Positions 1 through 7,662 are shown, counted from the stretch's first letter. The stretch: 9,299 bases of DNA from Megasphaera hominis (GCF_014269395.1 NZ_JACOGK010000053.1:1-9299); one strand, 5' to 3'. Numbers and translations: made by a program. The notes: generated from the letters alone by a model not told the origin.

Positions 1-118
1 GTACAGAGGATTTGTTTACTGACAATCGTGCTACAGCATGAGATACTGATTCTTTTCCTGCAAGAATATCTAGCACCGTATGTAGTTTTTCTTCTGCACA
101 AACCTTAGTTCTATGCAT
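1..118 (-). CDS. Transposase OrfA N-terminus (partial), helix-turn-helix
   Basis: The first 39 codons of a transposase reading frame run off the left edge of the window. The start is ATG at 118-116, preceded on the minus strand by AAGGGAG eight bases upstream. The protein begins MHRTKVCAEEKLHTVLDILA and continues through a segment resembling the recognition helix-turn-helix of IS3/IS150-type OrfA proteins (GKESVSHAVARLSVNKSS). It would bind the IS ends. It matches the copy at 9182-9299 residue for residue: the one base difference (TCC against TCG) is synonymous, suggesting two genuine copies. The catalytic DDE part would be in the missing sequence. Family assignment is by recognition of the N-terminus only. 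Confidence 0.65.
   Translation of the reverse strand, partial: MHRTKVCAEEKLHTVLDILAGKESVSHAVARLSVNKSSV
19..47 (+). promoter_or_regulatory. Possible outward promoter from the left IS toward the cas genes
   Basis: On the + strand, antisense to the transposase, CTGACA (19-24, 5 of 6 to the -35 consensus) is followed after 17 bp by GATACT (42-47, 4 of 6 to the -10 consensus). It would fire into the cas10 remnant and operon, whose own promoter is not in the window. The match is modest and could be chance. The same sequence lies in the right IS copy, pointing back into the array. Confidence 0.22.
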
Positions 119-123
119 AATAA

Positions 124-184
124 ATGCTCCCTTCCAAGTAGAGTGAGATTTTATTATTTCTCATGTCTACCTAGAAGGGAGCAT
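124..184 (-). promoter_or_regulatory. IS-end hairpin covering the transposase ribosome-binding site
   Basis: On the transposase strand, ATGCTCCCTTC near the IS tip is the exact complement of GAAGGGAGCAT just before the start codon. Pairing continues with two G-U wobbles to about 19 bp. After a small internal loop there are 4 more pairs, closed by a 10-base A/T loop. The AAGGGAG ribosome-binding site lies inside the stem. RNA starting outside the element would contain both arms and hide the site; RNA starting inside the loop region would not. This mirrors the known protection in IS10 and IS50; its role here is inferred. Confidence 0.6.
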
Positions 185-188
185 ATCA

Positions 189-849
189 CGCCCATATCAT
201 TTACTCTGGTGGCGATGACGTCTTCATTGTCGGTGCCTGGAATGACATCCTAGAACTGGCCGTAGACATGAGGGAAGCCTTCCGGGTCTATACACAAGGG
301 AAATTGACCTTTTCCGCTGGCATTGCCTTCTTCTCACCGTCTTATCCCATCCATAGCATGGCTAAACTCACAGGTGAACTGGAAGATATGGCCAAAAAGA
401 CGCCCCAAAAGGACGCCGTCGCCCTCTTTGGTATGGACACCAACGAAGATGGTACAGAGCTCCTATGCCATCACGTGCACAAATGGGAACGGTTCGAACA
501 CGGTGTGTGTGAAGAAAAGCTGCATTTTCTGCAACATTCATTCAATCTGAGCGGTATGAACAGCGACGCACTGCCGGTGGGAAAGACCATGCTTTATCGC
601 TTGAAGGGCCTCGTAGAAGAACTCGACCGTAGCGGCGACAAGATTAACCTCGCCCGGTTCCTCTACACACTGGCCCGTATGCAGCCGCAGAAGCAAAAGG
701 ACGAAGCGAAATACAAACGGCAAATGAAGATATACAGCGACGTACTGGAACAGCTCTATTATTGGGTAAAAGCAGGCAAAGACCGTAAGGAACTGCTGAC
801 TGCCCTGCATCTGGCAATATATTATTTGCGCGACAATCAGAAAAACTAG
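189..849 (+). pseudogene. cas10: cas10/csm1, 5'-truncated by IS insertion (C-terminal 219 codons remain)
   Basis: Cas10 is the large subunit of the Csm complex. It holds the crRNA 5' tag, and its Palm domain makes cyclic oligoadenylates. Reading in frame from 190, the remnant opens AHIIYSGGDDVFIVGAW, the conserved GGDD active-site segment (208-219). It continues through the second Palm domain (LTFSAGIAFFSPSYPIHSMA, a typical Csm1 stretch) and ends in the helical C-terminal domain (NLARFLYTLARM). The HD domain, first Palm, zinc-binding region and start are missing; full Csm1 proteins are usually around 750-850 residues. An in-frame TAG in the IS at 172 closes the frame, and the first ATG (268) lies 16 codons after GGDD, so even a restarted product lacks it. 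Csm2 follows after 15 bp. No frameshift or internal stop is seen in the remainder, which suggests a recent disruption. Confidence 0.93.
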
Positions 850-864
850 CGAGGAGAGATACGT

Positions 865-1257
865 ATGAGTGAAAAAACACCTGTCAACATTGTGGATCAA
901 GCAGAAGTCGTCATCCAAGGCCTGGAAACAGATAGATTCGGCAACGTATGCCTCAAGACCTCTAAAATCCGAAAATTCTTGTCCTCTGTCAATATCATCC
1001 GTAACGAAGTCCTGGCGCTGAAAGGGGCCAAAAAAGACATGGTACTTACGGAAGACATGGCCCTCGAAGTCAAAATGCTAAAGGCCAACATCCTGTACCA
1101 GGCAGGCCGTGATAAGTTTGTGCAGGAATTCATTGATAAGAGCCATATTATAGAAAAAATTGATGCTGTAGGTACGGATTATAAGAAATTCGATCTGCTC
1201 TGCAAATATATCGAAGCCTTGGTTGCCTTCCATAAATACTATGGCGGTGCCGATTAA
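865..1257 (+). CDS. csm2: Csm2, type III-A small subunit
   Basis: Csm2 is the small alpha-helical subunit that lines the Csm filament beside Csm3 and helps hold target RNA. At 130 residues it has the usual family length. It shows the expected blocks: LKTSKIRKFLSSVN near residues 30-43, a central LKANILYQAGRDKFVQEFI helix around 73-91, and a C-terminal KYIEALVAFHKYYGG. The start is ATG 865, with GAGGAGAG seven bases before it. It lies 15 bp after the cas10 stop and 44 bp before csm3. No truncation is seen. Its normal partner Cas10 is broken here, so whether the filament still assembles is open. Confidence 0.93.
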   Translation: MSEKTPVNIVDQAEVVIQGLETDRFGNVCLKTSKIRKFLSSVNIIRNEVLALKGAKKDMVLTEDMALEVKMLKANILYQAGRDKFVQEFIDKSHIIEKIDAVGTDYKKFDLLCKYIEALVAFHKYYGGAD

Positions 1258-1301
1258 CCGATATATCCAGTTATTGACATAGAATTCAGGAGGTTTTTAC
1301 C

Positions 1302-2000
1302 ATGGAAGGAAATCAAGCCGTATTAAAAGGAAAAGCAATATTTAGTGGGACTCTCACCGTAGAAACAGGCCTGCACATCGGTGCCGGCTCGGACTTTGCC
1401 CCTATCGGTGCCGTAGACAGCACCTTCGTGCGCGATACGCTGACCCATGTGCCCATCATTCCCGGGAGTTCGCTCAAAGGCAAGATGAGAACGCTCCTGG
1501 CTAAGAAAAGCGCTACTGGCTACATCTTGCACAGCATCGACCAGGATAACGACGTCATTGCCCGCCTCTTCGGCATGGCCGGCAAAAACAAGGTACAGCC
1601 TGCACGGCTCCAATTCTATGATCTCTTTATGACTGAAGATAGCAAGGAACTGTTCAGCCAGCTCGATACAGATACATATATGGGCGAAATAAAAGCAGAA
1701 AATGTAATCAATCGTCTCTCTGGCGCAGCGAATCCACGTTTTATTGAACGAGTACCGGCAGGCGCGCAATTTGCCTTCAAGCTTGTATATAATCTGGAAA
1801 CAGACGACCCACAGGAACTCCAGGAAGATTTAAAGACCCTGAAGGAAGGCCTGGAACTGATTACCTATGATTATCTCGGCGGCCACGGTTCCCGCGGCTA
1901 CGGGCGCATTTCCTTTGCGGATTTGACGCTTAAGGGGATCGGCATGCCGGCAGACCAGGAAAGCAAACTCGTATCCCTTTGGGAAGGGATAGATGCGTAA
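1302..2000 (+). CDS. csm3: Csm3, RAMP backbone subunit and target-RNA nuclease
   Basis: Csm3 (Cas7 group) polymerises along the crRNA and cuts bound target RNA at 6-nt intervals. The 232-residue protein carries the expected N-terminal RAMP fold, with IGAVDSTFVRD at 35-45. Asp39 aligns by motif with the catalytic aspartate known from Streptococcus and Staphylococcus Csm3 (D32/D33). IPGSSLKGKMR follows at 53-63, then the thumb-like NRLSGAANPRFIERVPAG (137-154) and a glycine-rich GGHGSRGYGR at 193-202. The start ATG 1302 has a strong AGGAGG eight bases or so upstream. The stop TAA shares its last base with the ATG of csm4, implying coupled translation. All key residues are present, so slicing would be possible if the complex assembles. 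Confidence 0.95.
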   Translation: MEGNQAVLKGKAIFSGTLTVETGLHIGAGSDFAPIGAVDSTFVRDTLTHVPIIPGSSLKGKMRTLLAKKSATGYILHSIDQDNDVIARLFGMAGKNKVQPARLQFYDLFMTEDSKELFSQLDTDTYMGEIKAENVINRLSGAANPRFIERVPAGAQFAFKLVYNLETDDPQELQEDLKTLKEGLELITYDYLGGHGSRGYGRISFADLTLKGIGMPADQESKLVSLWEGIDA

Positions 2001-3016
2001 TGAGATACTACATCTATTCCTTGAAATTCCTCACGCCCGTCCACTTCGGCAACACGGCAGACGGTGGTACGCTGGAAAACGTAGCCCTGTCCTTTTCGTC
2101 GGACAGCTTTTTCAGCGCCCTCTGCAACGAAGCGGTAATAGCTCCAGAATTTCTACAGTCTTTTATTATGGCTATTAAAGAGGGGGCCATCCGTCTTTCG
2201 AGCCTCTTCCCATATCTTGATCGGGAAGAGGAAACGGGACAGTGGGAATACTACGTGCCCCGGCCTATCCGGATGGAAGCAAGGCCAGTAGTCCTGCGTA
2301 GCTTTCAGGAAACGAAGCAGGAAGCGACACGTCGCAAGGCGATGAAGAAAGTCGCTTATGTCCGTGCTTCCTTCTTAGCAGAAGCTAAAGAAAAACACAC
2401 GGAAGATGAAATGCTCGACTTGCCGGAATTCGGGGCATTTGAGACATTAGGCAAAGTGAATCGTCGCGTTGATCCGGGCCTGCCGTACTTTGTCAGCACG
2501 TATAGATTTGCCCCACAAGCGGGTCTCTATTTCATTGCCGCCTTTGACGAAACGGCAGACGCACTAGAAGAACCCTTCGACGCACTGATGGAACAGCTCG
2601 GCTATTCCGGCATCGGCGGTGAACGTAGTAGTGGTTGTGGCAAGTTTGAATTGGCTGATGACAAAGAAGAACTCTACGCCGGGGAATGCATCTACGACGA
2701 CACGGAAGCCATCATGACTATGCTGACGGCAGAAAAGGCAGACTACTACATGAATGTCTCCTCCCTTGTACCTACGGCAGAAGAAGTCGCGTCTATGGCA
2801 GAGGGGACCTATAAACTCCGCAAACGCAGCGGTTTCGTCAGCTCGCCGCAGCTTACCAATTTCGTGAAGCGCAACAGCTATTATAGTATTTTAGAAGGCT
2901 CGTGCTTTACGCAGCCCCTCTCTGGCAAGGTGTTGGAAATTTCCGTGCCAGGCTTGTCTCATCCGGTCTATCGCAATGGCCAGGGCTTATGTATGGGGGT
3001 GAAGCGCCATGACTGA
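2000..3016 (+). CDS. csm4: Csm4, RAMP subunit binding the crRNA 5' tag
   Basis: Csm4 (Cas5 group) caps the filament at the crRNA 5' end and contacts Cas10. The chosen start, ATG 2000, overlaps the csm3 stop (TAATG) and has GGGAAGGGA about ten bases upstream; the longer frame from TTG 1979 would add seven unlikely residues. The 338-residue product opens MRYYIYSLKFLTPVHFG and has the family segment LSFSSDSFFSALCNEA (30-45), then SSLFPYL near 67-73. The glycine-rich RAMP loop GIGGERSSGCGKFE is at 204-217. It overlaps csm5 by 8 bp. The protein appears intact. With its Cas10 partner truncated, its main contact surface may be unused. Confidence 0.93.
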   Translation: MRYYIYSLKFLTPVHFGNTADGGTLENVALSFSSDSFFSALCNEAVIAPEFLQSFIMAIKEGAIRLSSLFPYLDREEETGQWEYYVPRPIRMEARPVVLRSFQETKQEATRRKAMKKVAYVRASFLAEAKEKHTEDEMLDLPEFGAFETLGKVNRRVDPGLPYFVSTYRFAPQAGLYFIAAFDETADALEEPFDALMEQLGYSGIGGERSSGCGKFELADDKEELYAGECIYDDTEAIMTMLTAEKADYYMNVSSLVPTAEEVASMAEGTYKLRKRSGFVSSPQLTNFVKRNSYYSILEGSCFTQPLSGKVLEISVPGLSHPVYRNGQGLCMGVKRHD

Positions 3017-4223
3017 AGAAAAAGCGGCTTTTTTAGAACAACGGACACTGACCCTGCAGGTTGTCACACCCGTATGCATTGCTGCCGGTACGAGTCTCAA
3101 TTCACGGGAATATCTGTATGACCCGAAATTAGGCAAGGTCTACCTGCTGCATCAGCTGGAATGGTTCAAGTTTCTTCATCGCAAACGGCTCTTACCGCCG
3201 TATGAACGGTATATGAAAAGCCAAGACAGTAATAGCATACCACCCTACGAATGGTTGCAAAATTGCCTGGGCCCACAAGGCGCAACGCAGCAGCAGCTGG
3301 GGAAAGCCATCAAGGCTGCCGTGGATGTCCACGTGAGTCTCAAAAAAACTGGTGGCCGGCGGGGCGTCAACGACATCATCCCGACCATGCACCTCGCTGA
3401 TGGCCGCGTCTACATTCCCGGAAGCTCTATTAAGGGCATGCTGCGCACAGCCATCCTCTTTCATCTAATACGCCGCGATAGTTGGGCCAGCCGGCGTAAG
3501 CAGTATTGGCAGCAGATTATGCGCATGGCCGGTGCTCTGGAATGTGCCAACAAGAACCACGACTGGCAGAGCCAAAAACAGGCCCTGAAAGACCTGGAAC
3601 GGACAGCACAATCCATCGAACGGGAACTCCTTTGCATCCTTGATGTCGATAGGAGGAACATGCCCCTTAATGACGCCCTGCGGGGCCTGCGCTGTGGCGA
3701 TGCCATGCCCGTAGCAACAAGTGAGAAAGGGAATACTACAGCCATCCTGCAGAAAATCGACATCACCAACGATTATGCCAGACGATTGCCGGTCTTCTTT
3801 GAATCGATGTTGCCAGGGACGACGTTCCAATTTTCCCTGACCATAGAAAAGGCCATGCTCGCCAAAATCGGCATTACGTCCATCGACGAATTGCTGTCCA
3901 TCATGGGTGAGTACTACCGCTTCCTCAATGCGACCTTCCAAGCAGCCTTCCCGGAACGGCAGGACCTGTTTACCACTATGACAGAAGCAAATGCCTATCT
4001 AGGCAGGAATAATGGCTTCCTCCAGAAAACACTCATGCTGGCACTGGCAAACTCCCGACGTGACACAGTCCCCGTCGTCCGGGCCATCCTGCAAAAGCAA
4101 TTTCATAATCACAAGCACGACGACAAATTGGATAAGGACGTCTCGCCACGAACCCTCAAAGGGACGCAATATGATCACACTATGTATCTTATGGGAGGAG
4201 TGAAGATTTTCGATGCTCACTAA
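3009..4223 (+). CDS. csm5: Csm5, RAMP subunit at the crRNA 3' end
   Basis: Csm5 (Cas7 group) caps the 3' end of the Csm filament and helps crRNA maturation. At 404 residues it is within the usual range. It begins with the RAMP strand LTLQVVTPVCIAAGTSL (13-29), followed by EYLYDPKLGKVYLLH (34-48). The G-loop-like IPGSSIKGMLRTA is at 136-148, and it closes in a short tail ending VKIFDAH. The start ATG 3009 lies inside the end of csm4 (8 bp overlap) behind GGGGGTGAAG; the end overlaps the cas6 start by 11 bp. Both overlaps point to translational coupling. No damage is seen. Identity rests on the RAMP motifs and position between csm4 and cas6. Confidence 0.92.
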   Translation: MTEEKAAFLEQRTLTLQVVTPVCIAAGTSLNSREYLYDPKLGKVYLLHQLEWFKFLHRKRLLPPYERYMKSQDSNSIPPYEWLQNCLGPQGATQQQLGKAIKAAVDVHVSLKKTGGRRGVNDIIPTMHLADGRVYIPGSSIKGMLRTAILFHLIRRDSWASRRKQYWQQIMRMAGALECANKNHDWQSQKQALKDLERTAQSIERELLCILDVDRRNMPLNDALRGLRCGDAMPVATSEKGNTTAILQKIDITNDYARRLPVFFESMLPGTTFQFSLTIEKAMLAKIGITSIDELLSIMGEYYRFLNATFQAAFPERQDLFTTMTEANAYLGRNNGFLQKTLMLALANSRRDTVPVVRAILQKQFHNHKHDDKLDKDVSPRTLKGTQYDHTMYLMGGVKIFDAH

Positions 4224-4986
4224 ACCCTTAACTACTATTGAATTGACGCTCAAGCTCCAGGGCCAGACAAAGCTCACCCAGTCGGCAGGCAGCCTGTTGC
4301 ACGGCGTCATCATGGAACTTATCGACCCGGCTTATGCTGCGCAGATGCACACAGAAGCCCTACGGCCATATAGCCAGTACGTCTACTTTGACAAAAAGAA
4401 CCAGGCCTTGAAATGGCGCATTTCCAGCCTCTCTGTAGAAGCGGCAGAAAAAATCCTCACACCCATGTGGAACTTGCCGGGCACCTTTCGCCTGAAGCAA
4501 AAGAACGTGACCGTAGAAATTGCTGCCCGCGACATCGTAACGGAAACGGATTATGATACCGTCACCAGTACCTACCTGGGTGGAAGTGACACGTACAGGA
4601 AACTCCATTTCCATTTCCTCACGTCTACGTCCTTCAAATGTGGCGGCACCTACGTCATTTACCCAGATGCGGGCCTCATCTATCAGAGCCTCCTCCAGCA
4701 TTGGAACCTTTTTAGCGACAGCGAAGTCATCGACGCGCCCGATGCCGTGCAAGAACTGGTAAAGAACCTCTTCGTCGGCACGTACGAACTGCGCCTGCAT
4801 CCCTTTGCCCTGGAAAAAACACGGATTCAGGCCTTCCGGGGAACATATACGCTCATTCTGAAATCCAATATTGTCATGCGCCGCATTGCCGCCATGCTGG
4901 CGTATTACGCCCAATTCGCCGGCGTCGGCGCCAAGACCGCCTTAGGCATGGGCGGGACACAAGTCGGAATGGAGGAATGGAAGTGA
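4213..4986 (+). CDS. cas6: Cas6, pre-crRNA endoribonuclease
   Basis: Cas6 cuts the repeat RNA once per unit, here most likely just 3' of the C4/G4 stem, leaving the 8-nt tag ACGGAAAC. The 257-residue protein has the two-ferredoxin-fold Cas6 plan. GSLLHGVIMELID at 26-38 contains His30, a candidate general acid. FHFLTSTSFKCGG (133-145) follows, with a C-terminal glycine-rich loop GVGAKTALGMGG (237-248), preceded by AYYAQFA as in many Cas6 proteins. The start ATG 4213 lies within the end of csm5 behind GGGAGGAGTGAAG. It overlaps csm6 by 4 bp. All parts look intact, so repeat processing could continue even without Cas10. The assignment of His30 as catalytic is inferred. Confidence 0.93.
   Translation: MLTKPLTTIELTLKLQGQTKLTQSAGSLLHGVIMELIDPAYAAQMHTEALRPYSQYVYFDKKNQALKWRISSLSVEAAEKILTPMWNLPGTFRLKQKNVTVEIAARDIVTETDYDTVTSTYLGGSDTYRKLHFHFLTSTSFKCGGTYVIYPDAGLIYQSLLQHWNLFSDSEVIDAPDAVQELVKNLFVGTYELRLHPFALEKTRIQAFRGTYTLILKSNIVMRRIAAMLAYYAQFAGVGAKTALGMGGTQVGMEEWK
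4971..4985 (+). promoter_or_regulatory. Ribosome-binding site that places the csm6 start at GTG 4983
   Basis: GGAGG at 4971-4975 is only one base from the in-frame ATG 4977 but seven bases from GTG 4983. The GTG overlaps the cas6 stop as GTGA, a usual coupled arrangement, and gives a protein beginning fM-RILYSGVGDTDP, in keeping with family N-termini. GTG 4983 is therefore the more likely start. Confidence 0.7.
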
Positions 4987-6302
4987 GAATACTGTACTCA
5001 GGTGTCGGCGACACAGACCCTATCCGTGAATGTCGTGACGGGGCTATTTTGCAGATTATCCGGGCCTATCACCCGGAAAAGGCCGTTCTTTTCCTAAGCA
5101 AAGATATGACTGCAAAGGAAGAGGAATACCAACGGTACACAAAACCGATTGAAGCAGTGGATCCATCGTGTGATATCGAATTAATTAAGACCGATATCGT
5201 CAATGTCCATAAAATTGATTCGCTGCATCAAATGGTCGATGAATTCTATCGCCTCATCGACCGGTATCCCGATGACGAATTTCTCATCAATACGAGCTCT
5301 GGTACACCGCAAATGAAGATGATTATGGCAATGCTGGCCATTGAATATGAAAAAGCAACGGCTATTCAGGTGGATAGCCCACAAAGAGGCTCCAACCGCA
5401 ATACCCACGCCCTTAACGACGATGCAACCGTAGAAGAAATCATCGAAAACAACCTCGATAGCGATCCGGAAGAATATCGGAATCGTTGCAGTGAACCCAA
5501 ACTGCGCTTTATCAAATACCGGCAAGTCGCACGGGAACTGGAAAAGCTGACACAGGCATATAGCTACAAAGATGCACTTGAATTAGCCAATAAAAACCGG
5601 GATATCATCTCTACCGAAGTAATTGCCTTGCTTCAACATGCCTATAAACGCTCCAATCTGGAAATACAAGAGGCTGCTGATGCCATCAAAGGAAAAAAAG
5701 ACCTGCATGAATTTGCGATTCCCCATGACACGGATAATGAAGTGACAAAACTACGGGAATACCTGGGCATCATGGAAATCCGCATGAAACAGGAATACAG
5801 GCAGGACTTTTTCGTCAAGATGAGCCCCTTCCTGTATGAACTCCTGAAATGGTATATCGTAAAGAGGCTGCATATTCCCTTGGAAAAATTTACAGGAGAC
5901 AAGAAGTCGACAAAGTTAAACCTGGGTCTGATTGAGAAAAATTTCCCGGCTTATATAAAAGTATTAGATCGTGAATTTGGCTATGCTAAGGATGGACAAG
6001 AAATGTCCTACTATAATTTGGAATTATTCCTGCAATCACGGGATGAAGTACCCGATGATATCAAGGAAAAACTACGGTTCCTGCGGGACGTAGAACGGAA
6101 AATCCGTAATCAGCAAGCCCATCAGATTGAGCCGCTGACAGAAAAAATAGTTCGCAATACCGTAGGAAACAGTATATTCAATATTTTCCAAGACATCCGG
6201 GCTGTCTTTACCTTTGCTCTCGGCGAAAACCGCGGCGCCGTAAAAGGATTAGTATACGATAAGATTAATGAAAAAATCAGGGAATTATTGAAGGAAGAGT
6301 AG
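4983..6302 (+). CDS. csm6: Csm6, CARF-HEPN ribonuclease activated by cyclic oligoadenylate
   Basis: Csm6 is a stand-alone RNase of type III-A systems: its CARF domain senses the cyclic oligoadenylate made by Cas10 and switches on a HEPN domain that degrades RNA nonspecifically. From GTG 4983 the product is 439 residues, a normal size. The CARF part begins RILYSGVGDTDPIR and includes the ligand-site motif NTSSGTPQMK at about 103-112. The HEPN part has RNQQAH at 375-380, a complete R-X4-H catalytic motif. It overlaps cas6 by 4 bp and is followed 30 bp later by cas1. The active-site residues are intact although the local Cas10 cannot make the activator, so it should be silent unless a second Cas10 acts in trans. 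ATG 4977 is the alternative start, adding two residues. Confidence 0.95.
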   Translation: MRILYSGVGDTDPIRECRDGAILQIIRAYHPEKAVLFLSKDMTAKEEEYQRYTKPIEAVDPSCDIELIKTDIVNVHKIDSLHQMVDEFYRLIDRYPDDEFLINTSSGTPQMKMIMAMLAIEYEKATAIQVDSPQRGSNRNTHALNDDATVEEIIENNLDSDPEEYRNRCSEPKLRFIKYRQVARELEKLTQAYSYKDALELANKNRDIISTEVIALLQHAYKRSNLEIQEAADAIKGKKDLHEFAIPHDTDNEVTKLREYLGIMEIRMKQEYRQDFFVKMSPFLYELLKWYIVKRLHIPLEKFTGDKKSTKLNLGLIEKNFPAYIKVLDREFGYAKDGQEMSYYNLELFLQSRDEVPDDIKEKLRFLRDVERKIRNQQAHQIEPLTEKIVRNTVGNSIFNIFQDIRAVFTFALGENRGAVKGLVYDKINEKIRELLKEE

Positions 6303-6332
6303 TTTCCTCTGTACGTGAAAGGGGGCCAGGCC

Positions 6333-7325
6333 ATGACATCACTGTATGTCACAGAAGGAGGGTCATTCATCAAACGCAAAGGCGGCCATATCATTATTGG
6401 ACGTAATAACGAAGTCATGATGGAAGTGCCATTGGAAAAAATTGAAGATATTACTGTTGTCGATAATGTACATATCTCTTCAGGCCTTATGACAGATTTT
6501 ATCAAACGAGGTGTCCCTATCACGTGGCTCTCGGGCTATGGGAAATATTTTGGTACGCTTGTTAATACAGAACAAGTCGATATTATCAAGCACAAAAAAC
6601 AATTTGAATTAGCTTCGGATGGAACCTTCAATTTTAACCTGGCTATGAAAGTAATTCTGGCTAAAATTAATAACCAGCTCACCATTCTACGACGGTATAA
6701 GCGCAATGTACCAGAAGGACTTATCAATCAGCAGATCCACAATATCGTTTCTATTCGTAAGCACATACACGAGGCAGAAAAAACAGATGAATTGATGGGA
6801 TACGAAGGAATTATTAGCAAACTCTATTTTGAAGCCATAGGTAAGATGGTTCCGGAAGAATTTTCTTTTTCACGTCGTTCTAAACATCCACCGTTGGATC
6901 CTTTCAATTCCATGTTAAGCCTTGGGTACAGTATGCTTTTCAATGAAATCCTCAGTGCTGTCGTCAGTCATGGACTACATCCCTTCGTAGGATTTTGTCA
7001 TAGCATGTCCAAAGGGCATCCGGCTCTAGTTTCAGATCTAATCGAAGAATGGCGGGCACCCGTTGTAGATGCCTTAGTTCTTAGTCTAGTGAAGAAGAAT
7101 ATGTTGGATCTGGATTGTTTTGATATGTCAGAAAACGGCTGTTACCTTAACGCGGAAGGACGGAAGATTTTTCTTAAAGCTTATAATAAGAAAATTCGGT
7201 CGAAAAATCAGTATCTGGAAGGCGAATATAGTTACCGAGAATCCATTGTGCGCCAGTGTAGGAATTACGTAGGCGCCATGATGCATGAAGACCTTTCCAA
7301 GTACACCCCTTTGGAGATATTCTAA
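6333..7325 (+). CDS. cas1: Cas1, CRISPR integrase
   Basis: Cas1 is the metal-dependent integrase that, with Cas2, inserts new spacers at the leader end. The start is set at ATG 6333 because GAAAGGGGG lies seven bases upstream; an in-frame GTG at 6315 would overlap this site and add six residues. The 330-residue protein shows the N-terminal beta domain (LYVTEGGSFIKRKGGHIIIG) and the helical domain. The three metal-site positions are Glu158 in GYEG, His223 in GFCHSMSKGHP, and Asp235/Glu238 in SDLIEEWR. The stop abuts the cas2 start directly. No reverse-transcriptase domain is fused, so spacers would come from DNA by this module alone. It appears complete, so adaptation could outlast loss of interference. 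Confidence 0.96.
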   Translation: MTSLYVTEGGSFIKRKGGHIIIGRNNEVMMEVPLEKIEDITVVDNVHISSGLMTDFIKRGVPITWLSGYGKYFGTLVNTEQVDIIKHKKQFELASDGTFNFNLAMKVILAKINNQLTILRRYKRNVPEGLINQQIHNIVSIRKHIHEAEKTDELMGYEGIISKLYFEAIGKMVPEEFSFSRRSKHPPLDPFNSMLSLGYSMLFNEILSAVVSHGLHPFVGFCHSMSKGHPALVSDLIEEWRAPVVDALVLSLVKKNMLDLDCFDMSENGCYLNAEGRKIFLKAYNKKIRSKNQYLEGEYSYRESIVRQCRNYVGAMMHEDLSKYTPLEIF

Positions 7326-7607
7326 ATGAGAGAAAAAGAATGTATCGTCCTCATTATCTACGATATCGTTGACAACAAACAACGGAATAAGATGGTGAAG
7401 TGCCTCGAACGTTATGGCGTACGCGTCCAGAAATCTGCTTTCGAGGCACTCTTAGGACGTAAAAAATATACAAGGCTTATAGAAGAAAGCCAGCGCATTA
7501 TTGATCCTAGTACAGATTCCTTGCGCATCTACATCTTAGACTCGATCATTAATGTCTATACGTGGGGACTGGGAGAACGAAAAGAAGAGGATTGTGTTAT
7601 TTTATAA
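7326..7607 (+). CDS. cas2: Cas2, adaptation complex subunit
   Basis: Cas2 dimers bridge two Cas1 dimers to form the spacer-integration complex. The 93-residue protein has the ferredoxin-like plan: first strand CIVLIIYDIVDN with Asp13 of the YDI motif, the helix RNKMVKCLERYGVRVQKSAFEALL, and a later strand SLRIYILD. The start ATG 7326 immediately follows the cas1 TAA, with a TTGGAG site inside the end of cas1, so translation is probably coupled. It is the last gene before the leader. Size and motifs are normal for the family, and nothing looks damaged. Confidence 0.95.
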   Translation: MREKECIVLIIYDIVDNKQRNKMVKCLERYGVRVQKSAFEALLGRKKYTRLIEESQRIIDPSTDSLRIYILDSIINVYTWGLGERKEEDCVIL

Positions 7608-7633
7608 AAAATGCGCCAACCATCTGTTTTTTG

Positions 7634-7662
7634 ACGTGATAATCTTGCCGAAAAACGTGATA
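7634..7662 (+). repeat. Direct repeat ACGTGATA, two copies 21 bp apart
   Basis: ACGTGATA occurs at 7634-7641 and 7655-7662. The 21 bp period is two helical turns, so both would face the same side of DNA. The second copy lies between the proposed -35 and -10. This fits a regulator or an architectural protein acting on the array promoter. The binding protein is unknown. Confidence 0.5.

Larger units (their letters stand above)
1..188 (-). mobile_element. Insertion sequence, 5' end only (IS3-family-like), inserted in cas10
   Basis: This 188 bp segment is the reverse complement of 9112-9299 with a single mismatch (position 8). Both copies begin with the same end, TGATATGCTCCC read on the transposase strand, and then enter unrelated DNA: cas10 here, a CRISPR repeat on the right. 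That fixes the IS boundary at 188/189. The 5'-TG terminus and a short helix-turn-helix first ORF are typical of the IS3 family; the family assignment is inferred from the ORF start alone. Only one end of the element is visible, so its terminal repeats, length and target duplication cannot be checked here. The transposase reads leftward, out of the window. Confidence 0.85.

Noticed and set aside
1274..1279. TTGACA, a perfect -35 hexamer in the csm2-csm3 gap
   Set aside because: No -10-like hexamer lies at a usable distance; the stretch after it is the csm3 ribosome-binding site and start.
1979..1999. Longer csm4 from TTG 1979
   Set aside because: ATG 2000 overlaps the csm3 stop, has a well placed GGGAAGGGA upstream and gives the family-like N-terminus MRYYIYSLKF.
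3192..3941. Long minus-strand frames under csm5
   Set aside because: They are shadows of the csm5 coding sequence, with no ribosome-binding sites or family-like sequence.
6315..6332. Longer cas1 from GTG 6315
   Set aside because: It would run through the GAAAGGGGG ribosome-binding site for ATG 6333 and adds six residues unlike Cas1.
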